Origin: Psychroflexus salarius
GTDB lineage: Bacteria > Bacteroidota > Bacteroidia > Flavobacteriales > Flavobacteriaceae
Assembly (NCBI RefSeq): GCF_900129035.1
Contig: NZ_FQTW01000009.1
Location: 1-64,000 of the forward strand
DNA length: 64,000 bases
Direction: 5' to 3'
Positions 42,753-49,586 of this stretch are shown here, in pieces. The stretch's first letter is position 1. Each line of letters begins with the position of its first letter. The notes beneath the pieces are model-generated. The model saw only the letters and a list, made by a program, of their open reading frames with translations. It searched no databases and was not told the origin of the DNA. A program made the position numbers and the translations under genes.

Positions 42753-45110
42753 ATGAAAACTAAATTATTGTTTTTAATGGCGATCTGTGCAGTAGGCCTT
42801 AATTACGCACAAAACTTGACGATAAGTGGTAAAATCACTTATCAAAACAAAGCCTTGCCTGGTGTGACTGTTTATGCCGAAGGTCAACCAAATGCAACAA
42901 CTTCAGCAAAAGATGGCACTTATAGCCTGAACTTGAAAAAAGGTAATTACACGATTATATTCAGTTATGGTAATACTTACCAAACTGAAATTAATCTAAC
43001 AGAATCAACTGAGTTTGATCTTAAATGGGAAAAAACCATTGAATCACTTAATGAAGTATTGGTGAATTCAGTTCGGGTCAAAGCCGATTCTCCGATCACA
43101 CATACCAATTTATCAAAAGCTGAAATTGAAGAACGCAACTTAGGACAAGATATTCCAATCTTAATGAAGTTTATGCCGTCTGTTGTCTCAACTTCTGATG
43201 CTGGTAATGGTGTTGGTTATACAGGAATTCGAGTAAGAGGTAGCGATGCATCACGTGTAAATGTAACCATTAACGGCATTCCTTATAACGATCAAGAAAG
43301 TCAAGGTACTTTTTGGGTTAATTTGCCAGATTTTGCTTCTTCAACACAAAATCTTCAACTACAACGTGGTGTTGGGACTTCCACTAATGGCTCTGGTGCA
43401 TTTGGAGCGAGTTTGAATCTATTAACCGAGGCGGCTTCAACCGAAGCTAATGCTAGTATTTCTAATTCCTATGGTTCATTTAATACCCGAAAACATAATG
43501 TAACCTACTCAACTGGTTTGCTTCAAGATAAGTTTGAAATTTCTGGACGTTTATCTCAAATTAAATCTGATGGCTATGTAGATCGGGCATTTTCAGATTT
43601 AAAATCTTATTTTTTGCAAGGGGTTTTTACTGAAGGTGATACCTATATTAAAGCCTTAACTTTTGGTGGCCATAACATCACTTATCAATCTTGGTTTGGG
43701 ATTGATGCTCAAACACTTCAAAATGATAGAACTTTTAATCCTGCTGGCGAATATGTTGATGCCCAAGGGAATACAAAATACTATGATAATGAAGTAGATG
43801 ATTATAAGCAAGACCATTATCAGTTGCATTGGCACCAAAATTTAAATAGTAATTGGTCTTCAAAATTAAGCTTAAACTACACCTATGGTCGCGGATTTTT
43901 TGAACAGTATGTAGATGAAGCTAACTTGGCTTTTCATAATATTTCTAATGCAGGTCGCACAGAATCTGACTTAATTAGACGGCGTTGGTTAGATAATGAT
44001 TATTTTGTGTCGAGTTTAGATTTAAATTATCAAGACAAGAATTTAGTCCTTAATTCTGGCGTATTTTACAGTTTTTACACTAACGACCACTTTGGTGAAG
44101 TAATTTGGAGCCGTTTTGCTGGAGATTCTGAGATTCGTGATCCTTATTATAATGGCGATGGTACTAAAAATGAATTCACTATTTTCTCGAAAGCGACATA
44201 CAAGTTTAACGAGCAATGGCAGGCGTTTTTAGACCTTCAAGGCCGATTTGTGAGTTATGAAACTTCAGGTTTTACCTCTGACAAAGTGGCGATGAATGTC
44301 GATCAAAACTATGAATTTTTTAATCCAAAACTTGGTTTAAGTTACCAGCTTGATAAGGCTAATCAATTTTACTTCTCATACGGAAAAGCTCACCGAGAAC
44401 CACGCCGAACTGATTTTGAAAATAATATTACCAAAGCTGAAGAGCTAGATGATTTTGAGTTAGGCTGGCGTTATGTCACCGACAAGGTTGAAGTTAACAC
44501 GAATGCTTATTATATGTACTACAACAATCAAATGGTGCTCACTGGTGCTTTAGACGATGTTGGTGCGCCAATTCGAGAAACGTCTGGCAAAAGTTACCGT
44601 TTAGGTTTAGAGCTTGATGCACAAATTAAATTATCTAAAAACTTCAGCTTAATGCCAAATGTTGCAGTAAGTCAAAACAAAAATATCGACTTTATTGCTG
44701 AATTAGATGGGCAGTTACAAAATTTAGGTAATACCAATATTTCGTTTTCACCAGAACTTATAGCTGCCAACCAGTTTGTGTTTCATCCCACTAAAAACTT
44801 TCAAATGGGCTTGTTGAGCAAGTTTGTTGGTGAACAATATATGGGGAATATCGATAGTGAAGTTTCTAAATTAGATTCTTTTTTTACAACAGATTTTAAC
44901 TTGGTTTATCGTTGGGACAATGCACCGATGTTTAAAAGTATTGTGTTTACGGGCTTAGTGAATAATGTGTTTGACGAGCAGTATGTCTCTAATGGTTATT
45001 TTTATACTTACGACGTGGTTAACAATGGTAATACCGAAACAATTGGAGGCGCTGGATATTATCCACAAGCTGGTATTAACTTTTTACTAGGCGTTGAGTT
45101 AAAATTTTAA
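42753..45110 (+). CDS. TonB-dependent outer-membrane receptor under TPP riboswitch control (probable thiamine uptake)
   Basis: 785 aa from ATG at 42753 (the frame also opens at a TTG ten codons upstream, which reads as leader). Signal peptide MKTKLLFLMAICAVGLNYAQ. A carboxypeptidase-D-regulatory-like beta-sandwich follows (ISGKITYQNKALPGVTVYAE). The plug begins near residue 110 and has GIRVRGSDASRVNVTINGIP and LQLQRGVGTSTNGSGAFGAS. The 22-strand barrel ends NFLLGVELKF. Riboswitch control makes thiamine, thiamine phosphates or precursors the likely ligand (inference). No TonB box was assigned. The mRNA ends at a strong hairpin, 45134-45163. Confidence 0.9.
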   Translation: MKTKLLFLMAICAVGLNYAQNLTISGKITYQNKALPGVTVYAEGQPNATTSAKDGTYSLNLKKGNYTIIFSYGNTYQTEINLTESTEFDLKWEKTIESLNEVLVNSVRVKADSPITHTNLSKAEIEERNLGQDIPILMKFMPSVVSTSDAGNGVGYTGIRVRGSDASRVNVTINGIPYNDQESQGTFWVNLPDFASSTQNLQLQRGVGTSTNGSGAFGASLNLLTEAASTEANASISNSYGSFNTRKHNVTYSTGLLQDKFEISGRLSQIKSDGYVDRAFSDLKSYFLQGVFTEGDTYIKALTFGGHNITYQSWFGIDAQTLQNDRTFNPAGEYVDAQGNTKYYDNEVDDYKQDHYQLHWHQNLNSNWSSKLSLNYTYGRGFFEQYVDEANLAFHNISNAGRTESDLIRRRWLDNDYFVSSLDLNYQDKNLVLNSGVFYSFYTNDHFGEVIWSRFAGDSEIRDPYYNGDGTKNEFTIFSKATYKFNEQWQAFLDLQGRFVSYETSGFTSDKVAMNVDQNYEFFNPKLGLSYQLDKANQFYFSYGKAHREPRRTDFENNITKAEELDDFELGWRYVTDKVEVNTNAYYMYYNNQMVLTGALDDVGAPIRETSGKSYRLGLELDAQIKLSKNFSLMPNVAVSQNKNIDFIAELDGQLQNLGNTNISFSPELIAANQFVFHPTKNFQMGLLSKFVGEQYMGNIDSEVSKLDSFFTTDFNLVYRWDNAPMFKSIVFTGLVNNVFDEQYVSNGYFYTYDVVNNGNTETIGGAGYYPQAGINFLLGVELKF

Positions 45111-45133
45111 AATTTAATTAGTTTCATTACAAA

Positions 45134-45163
45134 AGCAGTTGCATCTTTGTAGCTGCTTTTTTT
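45134..45163 (+). terminator. Rho-independent terminator after the TonB-dependent receptor
   Basis: AGCAGTTGC and GTAGCTGCT pair through nine positions (two G-T pairs) around loop ATCTTT, followed by a run of Ts. It lies only 8 bp before the GTG of the next gene, so that gene needs read-through or a start of transcription inside the hairpin. Confidence 0.75.
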
Positions 45164-45171
45164 ATTAAATA

Positions 45172-45603
45172 GTGAAACACGTAAAACAACTTAATAACTT
45201 AAAAAAGCTTTCGGGAGCAAAGGCTAATTTTTCAGAAGCCGACTTTACTGAAAAGCCCACTTTGTTTTTATTTTATAATAATCAATGTTTGGGTTGTACA
45301 GGTCGTGCCATTCCTTTTGCTTACAAACTTCAAAATGAGTTTGCTTGTCGTTTAATTTTAATCCATTCAGACTTTGGTAGGGTTTCAACCGAAGAAGAAA
45401 TTAAATCAATTTTCACGGTAACTGAAATTCCTTTTGAAATTTATAAAGATGAAAATCATCAATTATACAATCACTTCAATTGTGAAGGCACACCACATTG
45501 GGTGTTATTTAATCAACAAGCTGAAGTGATTCAATCTATTTTTGGTTCGCAAGCAAATGCTCAAAATCGCTTATTTTATAGCTTAGATGAAGTCACACGA
45601 TAA
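45172..45603 (+). CDS. Thioredoxin-like/peroxiredoxin-like redoxin with CLGC motif
   Basis: 143 aa. FLFYNNQCLGCTGRAIPFAY is the thioredoxin-fold active site with C-x-x-C as CLGC. The following GRVSTEEEIKSIFTVTEIPFEI supplies the cis-Pro region (EIPFEIYKD). The end has GTPHWVLFNQQAEVIQSIFGS. It is probably a thiol reductase or peroxiredoxin-like protein; no signal peptide is seen, so cytoplasmic. It starts with GTG directly after a terminator and is followed by the acyltransferase gene 40 bp later. Confidence 0.75.
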   Translation: MKHVKQLNNLKKLSGAKANFSEADFTEKPTLFLFYNNQCLGCTGRAIPFAYKLQNEFACRLILIHSDFGRVSTEEEIKSIFTVTEIPFEIYKDENHQLYNHFNCEGTPHWVLFNQQAEVIQSIFGSQANAQNRLFYSLDEVTR

Positions 45604-45643
45604 TAGTTGAAGTTTTAGTACTTTAGTCACAAATTTATAACCT

Positions 45644-46165
45644 TTGTATTCCTTTTTGTTTCATAGAATTTTAGGCTGGAAAATTACAGGCCAATTTAAC
45701 CCTCAAATTAAAAAGTCTGTTGTTATTGTTGCACCACATACACATTGGCATGACTTTATTATTGGGGCTTTAACTAGAGCTATTATTAATGTGAACATTA
45801 ATTTTGTAGCAAAAAAAGAATTGTTTAAATGGCCTTTTGGTCTTTATTTTAGATGGATGGGCGGCACACCGATTGACCGTTCAAAATCTAAAAACACGGT
45901 TGCTCAAGTTGTAGAGGTTTTTAAGTCTAAAGCTGAATTTAGACTTGCTATTGCTCCTGAAGGCACAAGAAAAAAAGTGAAGCACTGGAAAACAGGCTTC
46001 TATTATATGGCACTTGAAGCCGAAGTTCCTATTATCTCAGTTGCGTTTGACTATCAACAAAGAGAAGTGAAAATTAGTGAAGCCTTTTATGTTTCAGGTA
46101 AGATTGAAGAAGACTTACCTGAAATTCGGGCATTCTATCAAGATGTTAAAGGGAAACTGTATTAA
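45644..46165 (+). CDS. 1-acyl-glycerol-3-phosphate-type acyltransferase (PlsC-like)
   Basis: 173 aa. The catalytic HxxxxD motif is APHTHWHDFIIGAL. Block II is FRWMGGTPIDRSKSKN and block III is IAPEGTRKKVKHWKTGFYYM (EGTR). It should acylate a glycerophosphate or related lipid at the inner membrane. It is short compared with PlsC (about 245 aa) and lacks an N-terminal transmembrane helix. The start is TTG, the only one available because an in-frame TAA lies two codons upstream. Its 3' end overlaps the convergent ribE gene by 4 bp. Confidence 0.85.
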   Translation: MYSFLFHRILGWKITGQFNPQIKKSVVIVAPHTHWHDFIIGALTRAIINVNINFVAKKELFKWPFGLYFRWMGGTPIDRSKSKNTVAQVVEVFKSKAEFRLAIAPEGTRKKVKHWKTGFYYMALEAEVPIISVAFDYQQREVKISEAFYVSGKIEEDLPEIRAFYQDVKGKLY

Positions 46166-46752
46166 GATTTTAACTCCATTAAACGTTTCACGTATTTACC
46201 AATGACATCAAACTCCAAATTGACAGTATCTCCAGCTTTTAAATGTTTAAAATTGGTGTGTTCATAAGTGTAAGGTATAATAGCCACGCTAAAGCTATCT
46301 AACTCAGAATTTACAACAGTTAAGCTTACACCATTAACTGTAATTGAACCTTTTTCTATAGTTACATTGTGTAAACTTGTGTCGTAAGTAAAACGGTATT
46401 CCCAACTGCCATCAGTTTCTTTTACAAACTGGCAAGTAGCGGTTTGGTCTACGTGGCCTTGAACAATATGGCCATCTAAGTGCGCATTCATCCGCATACC
46501 ACGTTCAAGGTTTATAATGTCACCAACATTTAGTTTGCCTAGATTGGTTTTGTCAAGTGTTTCTTGAATAGCTGTAACGGTATAGACATCGTTTTTAATA
46601 TCTACAACAGTTAAGCAAACCCCGTTATGAGCAACACTTTGGTCAATTTTTAGTTCTTTAGTAAAGCTGGCTTTAATACTAAAGTCAACATTGGTTTGAT
46701 GAGGTTGAATAGCAATTATTTCGCCAAGTTCTTCAATGATTCCTGTAAACAT
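46162..46752 (-). CDS. ribE: Riboflavin synthase (alpha subunit)
   Basis: 196 aa, two similar beta-barrel halves. The first half begins MFTGIIEELGEI. The second half has MNAHLDGHIVQGHVDQTATC, matching the double-domain lumazine-converting enzyme. It dismutates two 6,7-dimethyl-8-ribityllumazine molecules to riboflavin. It diverges from pdxA; its -7 element (46784-46791) interleaves with the pdxA promoter. Confidence 0.95.
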   Translation of the reverse strand: MFTGIIEELGEIIAIQPHQTNVDFSIKASFTKELKIDQSVAHNGVCLTVVDIKNDVYTVTAIQETLDKTNLGKLNVGDIINLERGMRMNAHLDGHIVQGHVDQTATCQFVKETDGSWEYRFTYDTSLHNVTIEKGSITVNGVSLTVVNSELDSFSVAIIPYTYEHTNFKHLKAGDTVNLEFDVIGKYVKRLMELKS

Positions 46753-46770
46753 AGTTGTAGATTATTTCGT

Positions 46771-46778
46771 TACCTTTG
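46771..46778 (+). promoter_or_regulatory. -7 promoter element for pdxA
   Basis: TACCTTTG matches TAnnTTTG, 23 bp before the pdxA ATG; TTG at 46755-46757 could be -33. It lies where ribE transcription should start on the other strand. Confidence 0.55.
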
Positions 46779-46783
46779 TGCTA

Positions 46784-46791
46784 CAAAAATA
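46784..46791 (-). promoter_or_regulatory. -7 promoter element for ribE
   Basis: The minus strand reads TATTTTTG (TAnnTTTG), 31 bp upstream of the ribE ATG and 5 bp beyond the pdxA element, so the two promoters overlap. Confidence 0.5.
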
Positions 46792-46801
46792 GTTTAATTT
46801 C

Positions 46802-47863
46802 ATGAGAAATCAGTCCATTATAAAAGTAGGAATAAGTATCGGTGATATGAATGGTGTTGGGCCTGAAATCATTTTGAAAACCTTAGAAGATAAACGTATA
46901 TTAGAATTATTTACACCTGTTATTTTTGCCAACTCTAAGTTGATGTCTTTTTTTGCCAAGCACTATAAAACCAAGTTGAAGTTTAACGGTGTTTTGAAAG
47001 CTAGTGATGCTGTAGAAGGCAAGATTAATGTAGTAAATGTTTGGCGAGAAGGTGTTGATATCAATTTCGGGCAAGAAGACAAAACGGTAGGTTCTTATGC
47101 TATAAAGTCTTTAAAAGCAGCTACTCAAGCTTTAATACACAACGAAGTTCAAACCCTTGTTACTGCGCCAATCCATAAAAACTCAATACAATCAGACGAA
47201 TTTAAATTTCCTGGTCATACCGATTTTTTAGCGCAAGAATTACGTGGTGATAGCTTAATGTTTATGGTCTCTAACCAAATTAGACTAGGCTTACTGACCG
47301 ACCATGTGCCTGTAAAAGATGTGGTTAACCATATTACCACTAAATCACTCAAGCAAAAAGTAAACGCCATTCACAATTCATTAAAAGTAGATTTTAACAT
47401 TCGCGAACCCAAAATTGCAGTTTTAGGGGTTAACCCTCATAACGGTGATAATGGAGTTATAGGAACGGAAGACGATGAAATTATAAAACCAGCCTTAAAG
47501 TCATTTGTTGATGAAGGTAAATTTGTATTTGGCCCTTATGCCGCAGATAGTTTTTTTGGAAGCCAGAATTATAAAAAATTCGATGCTGTTTTAGCCGCTT
47601 ATCACGATCAAGGTTTAATCCCGTTTAAAACCTTATCATTTGGTAAAGGTGTTAATTTTACAGCTGGTTTAAACCGAATCAGAACATCTCCAGATCATGG
47701 AACCGCTTTTGATATTGCAGGGAAAGGTGAAGCTGATCACTCTTCATTTCAAGAAGCTATTTTTACAGCTATACAGCTATTTAAAAACCGAATGGAGTAT
47801 ATTCGGCTGAATAAAAACGCTTTAGAAACACAAAAACCGCAAGAATATAGAAACAATAAATAG
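46802..47863 (+). CDS. pdxA: 4-hydroxythreonine-4-phosphate dehydrogenase
   Basis: 353 aa. GISIGDMNGVGPEIILKTLE is the PdxA N-terminus. Metal-binding histidines are in TAPIHKNSIQSDEFKFPGHT, GVNPHNGDNGVIGTEDDEII and AAYHDQGLIPFKTLSFGKGV; the closing TSPDHGTAFDIAGKGEAD is conserved. It oxidises 4-phosphohydroxythreonine in DXP-independent... pyridoxal phosphate synthesis (the DXP-dependent branch). No other pdx gene is nearby. Confidence 0.95.
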   Translation: MRNQSIIKVGISIGDMNGVGPEIILKTLEDKRILELFTPVIFANSKLMSFFAKHYKTKLKFNGVLKASDAVEGKINVVNVWREGVDINFGQEDKTVGSYAIKSLKAATQALIHNEVQTLVTAPIHKNSIQSDEFKFPGHTDFLAQELRGDSLMFMVSNQIRLGLLTDHVPVKDVVNHITTKSLKQKVNAIHNSLKVDFNIREPKIAVLGVNPHNGDNGVIGTEDDEIIKPALKSFVDEGKFVFGPYAADSFFGSQNYKKFDAVLAAYHDQGLIPFKTLSFGKGVNFTAGLNRIRTSPDHGTAFDIAGKGEADHSSFQEAIFTAIQLFKNRMEYIRLNKNALETQKPQEYRNNK

Positions 47864-47882
47864 ATTGTTGAAAAAATTTTAA

Positions 47883-47890
47883 TATATTTG
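47883..47890 (+). promoter_or_regulatory. -7 promoter element for yceD-rpmF
   Basis: TATATTTG matches TAnnTTTG, 19 bp before the yceD ATG, with TTGTTG at 47865-47870 upstream. Confidence 0.55.
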
Positions 47891-47909
47891 CACGCTCAAA
47901 ACTGATGTT

Positions 47910-48446
47910 ATGATGAAGGATTTAGAAGCTTACGTCATTAAATTTGTAGGTTTAAAGCAAGGGAAACACCAGTTTGAGTACAAAATTACTGACGAGTTCT
48001 TTGATTTTTTTGAATATGATGACTTCAACACAGCTGAAGTAAATATGACCATTTTGTTGAATAAAAAAGCTAACATGTTAGAGTTTAGCTTTACAGCTAA
48101 AGGTAATATCAACTTAAATTGTGATGTATCTACTGAAGCTTACGACCAACCAGTTCAAAATACATTTGAGTTGGTGGTTAAGTTTGGAGACGAATATAAT
48201 GATGATAACGAAGACCTGTTAATCTTACCATGGTCAGATTACGAGTTAAATATCGCGCATTACATTTATGAAACCATCGTTTTAGCGATACCGCAAAAGC
48301 GCATTCATCCAGGTGTTGAAGATGGAACATTAGATTCAGAAATCTTAGATAAATTAGACGAATTACAGCCTAAGGCTGAAGAAGATAAAAATGAGGATGA
48401 TATTGATCCTCGATGGGAAGATTTAAAAAAATTATTAAACGATTAA
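47910..48446 (+). CDS. yceD: YceD/DUF177 family protein, upstream of rpmF
   Basis: 178 aa. The domain runs from VGLKQGKHQFEYKITDEFFD to the acidic tail, with a beta-rich middle (MTILLNKKANMLEFSFTAKG, NLNCDVSTEAYDQPV; only one Cys in the metal region) and DPRWEDLKKLLND at the end, the typical DUF177 C-terminus. The family is nearly always next to rpmF and has been linked to 23S rRNA processing in other bacteria. ATG 47910 or 47913 may be used. It is 11 bp from rpmF in one message. Confidence 0.9.
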   Translation: MMKDLEAYVIKFVGLKQGKHQFEYKITDEFFDFFEYDDFNTAEVNMTILLNKKANMLEFSFTAKGNINLNCDVSTEAYDQPVQNTFELVVKFGDEYNDDNEDLLILPWSDYELNIAHYIYETIVLAIPQKRIHPGVEDGTLDSEILDKLDELQPKAEEDKNEDDIDPRWEDLKKLLND

Positions 48447-48457
48447 ATAGCTGAGTA

Positions 48458-48658
48458 ATGGCACATCCAAAGAGAAAAATTTCTAAAACAAGAAGAGATA
48501 AAAGACGTACGCATCTTAAGGCCGCAATGCCACAAATTGCTACAGATTCTACAACTGGTGAAGCGCACTTATACCATAGAGCGCACTGGAGTGAAGGTAA
48601 GCTTTACTACAGAGGCCAAGTGTTAATTGATAATACTGAAGAAGAAATCGTAGAGTAA
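48458..48658 (+). CDS. rpmF: 50S ribosomal protein L32
   Basis: 66 aa. [19 protein letters not shown] is the L32 N-terminus. The usual zinc-binding cysteines are absent ([20 protein letters not shown]), so this is the zinc-independent form common in Bacteroidota. It belongs to the large ribosomal subunit. It follows yceD in an operon and ends at a strong terminator. No fabH follows, unlike many other genomes. Confidence 0.96.
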   Translation: MAHPKRKISKTRRDKRRTHLKAAMPQIATDSTTGEAHLYHRAHWSEGKLYYRGQVLIDNTEEEIVE

Positions 48659-48681
48659 ACGATTTTCACCTTATAATCATC

Positions 48682-48715
48682 AACTCCTTTGTTTTTATAA
48701 TAAAGGAGTTTTTTT
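48682..48715 (+). terminator. Rho-independent terminator of yceD-rpmF
   Basis: AACTCCTTT and AAAGGAGTT form a perfect 9-bp stem with an 11-nt loop, followed by a run of Ts. Confidence 0.9.
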
Positions 48716-48745
48716 GTTGTTTAACAATGTACATAAAGAATACAA

Positions 48746-48777
48746 AAAAACGCTAAACTATGAAGTTTAGCGTTTTT
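48746..48777 (-). terminator. Terminator of the cold-shock gene (bidirectional)
   Basis: AACGCTAAACT and AGTTTAGCGTT pair perfectly with loop ATGA, bounded by As and Ts on both sides. It lies 31 bp beyond the cold-shock stop on the minus strand and works in either direction. Confidence 0.85.
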
Positions 48778-48808
48778 GAAAGTCTGAAAAATAAATTGTT
48801 TATATCAA

Positions 48809-49000
48809 TTAGATTAAACGTACGTTAGCAGCGTTTAAACCTTTTCTACCTTCTTCTTCGTTGTACTCAACAGCGTCTCCTTCGTTAAGAGAATCACCGT
48901 TTAAACTTGTGACGTGAACAAAAATATCTTCTCCTGTTTCGTCGTTTGTAATGAATCCATAACCTTTTGATTCATTGAAAAATTTAACTTTACCTTGCAT
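48809..49000 (-). CDS. Cold-shock domain protein (CspA family)
   Basis: 63 aa. The RNP motifs are visible: KGYGFITND (RNP-1 form KGFGFI) and DIFVHVTSL (RNP-2 form VFVHF). It is a single OB-fold single-stranded nucleic acid-binding chaperone. It ends ...KGLNAANVRLI. Its promoter (49029-49036) gives a short leader of about 20 nt, unlike the long cold-responsive leader of E. coli cspA, so control by that leader mechanism is not supported. It has its own terminator. Confidence 0.95.
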   Translation of the reverse strand: MQGKVKFFNESKGYGFITNDETGEDIFVHVTSLNGDSLNEGDAVEYNEEEGRKGLNAANVRLI

Positions 49001-49345
49001 AATGTAATAAAAATAATTAATAATGCTACAAATGTAAGTAATAATATCGACGCAATGTTAGCTTAAGCTTAATTTATTTAAAATAGTTGGTAAACTTTTT
49101 TAATTTTAACCAATTGAAATTCTTGCAATTAAGCCACAATACTGAAAAGAGAGACTTAATTTGAATTGAAATATTTTTTAAAAATTTTCTTATTTCATTT
49201 GAAGTGATTAAGATGAGTTGAATATTAGTCACTTCAACTGTATATCTTCCCCAAACTGAGCCATCAATTATTATCCTTAGTTGATGATGGGAGCATTAAA
49301 TTTACATACAAGCTGTAGTAAATTCGACCTTTAAAGATTAAATTA
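49001..49345. other. Intergenic region between csp and the 79-aa membrane protein gene
   Basis: 345 bp of AT-rich DNA without a plausible gene. It holds the csp promoter at 49029-49036 and a 9-bp inverted repeat, TTGAAGTGA (49199-49207) and TCACTTCAA (49229-49237), with a 21-nt loop and no T-run, so it is not a terminator. I see no RNA gene. Confidence 0.6.
49029..49036 (-). promoter_or_regulatory. -7 promoter element for the cold-shock gene
   Basis: The minus strand reads TACATTTG (TAnnTTTG), 28 bp upstream of the ATG. Confidence 0.55.
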
Positions 49346-49585
49346 TTAGAGTTGATCGTTATTACGCATTTTGTCCATGCGTTCTTTGGTTAAGGTGTAA
49401 TCTTCAAGTTTTTTACCTTTCCATCGGTGATATAAAAACAATGGCATTAAAATAAATGAAGATGCTAAAACAGATAAACCAATAATAAGTTCACCTAATT
49501 TTTCGTCTTCAAACTCCCTAATGCCAAAACCAGTAATAAATGCGGCAAGAATAATAAAAAATACAATTTTAATAAGTGTTTTCAT
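49346..49585 (-). CDS. Small two-segment membrane protein
   Basis: 79 aa from ATG at 49585; the longer frame (49603) overlaps the CLC gene and begins inside it. Two hydrophobic segments (about 5-20, LIKIVFFIILAAFITGFG; 33-53, ELIIGLSVLASSFILMPLFL) are separated by a short acidic loop, and the C-terminus is basic (YHRWKGKKLEDYTLTKERMD). No family is recognised. The ATG is 1 bp after the CLC stop codon, so it is translationally coupled to the channel gene. Confidence 0.65.
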   Translation of the reverse strand: MKTLIKIVFFIILAAFITGFGIREFEDEKLGELIIGLSVLASSFILMPLFLYHRWKGKKLEDYTLTKERMDKMRNNDQL

Positions 49586-49586
49586 T

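Noticed and set aside
49001..49028. Cold-responsive long leader for the cold-shock gene, as in E. coli cspA
   Set aside because: The -7 element lies only 28 bp from the ATG, leaving a leader of about 20 nt.
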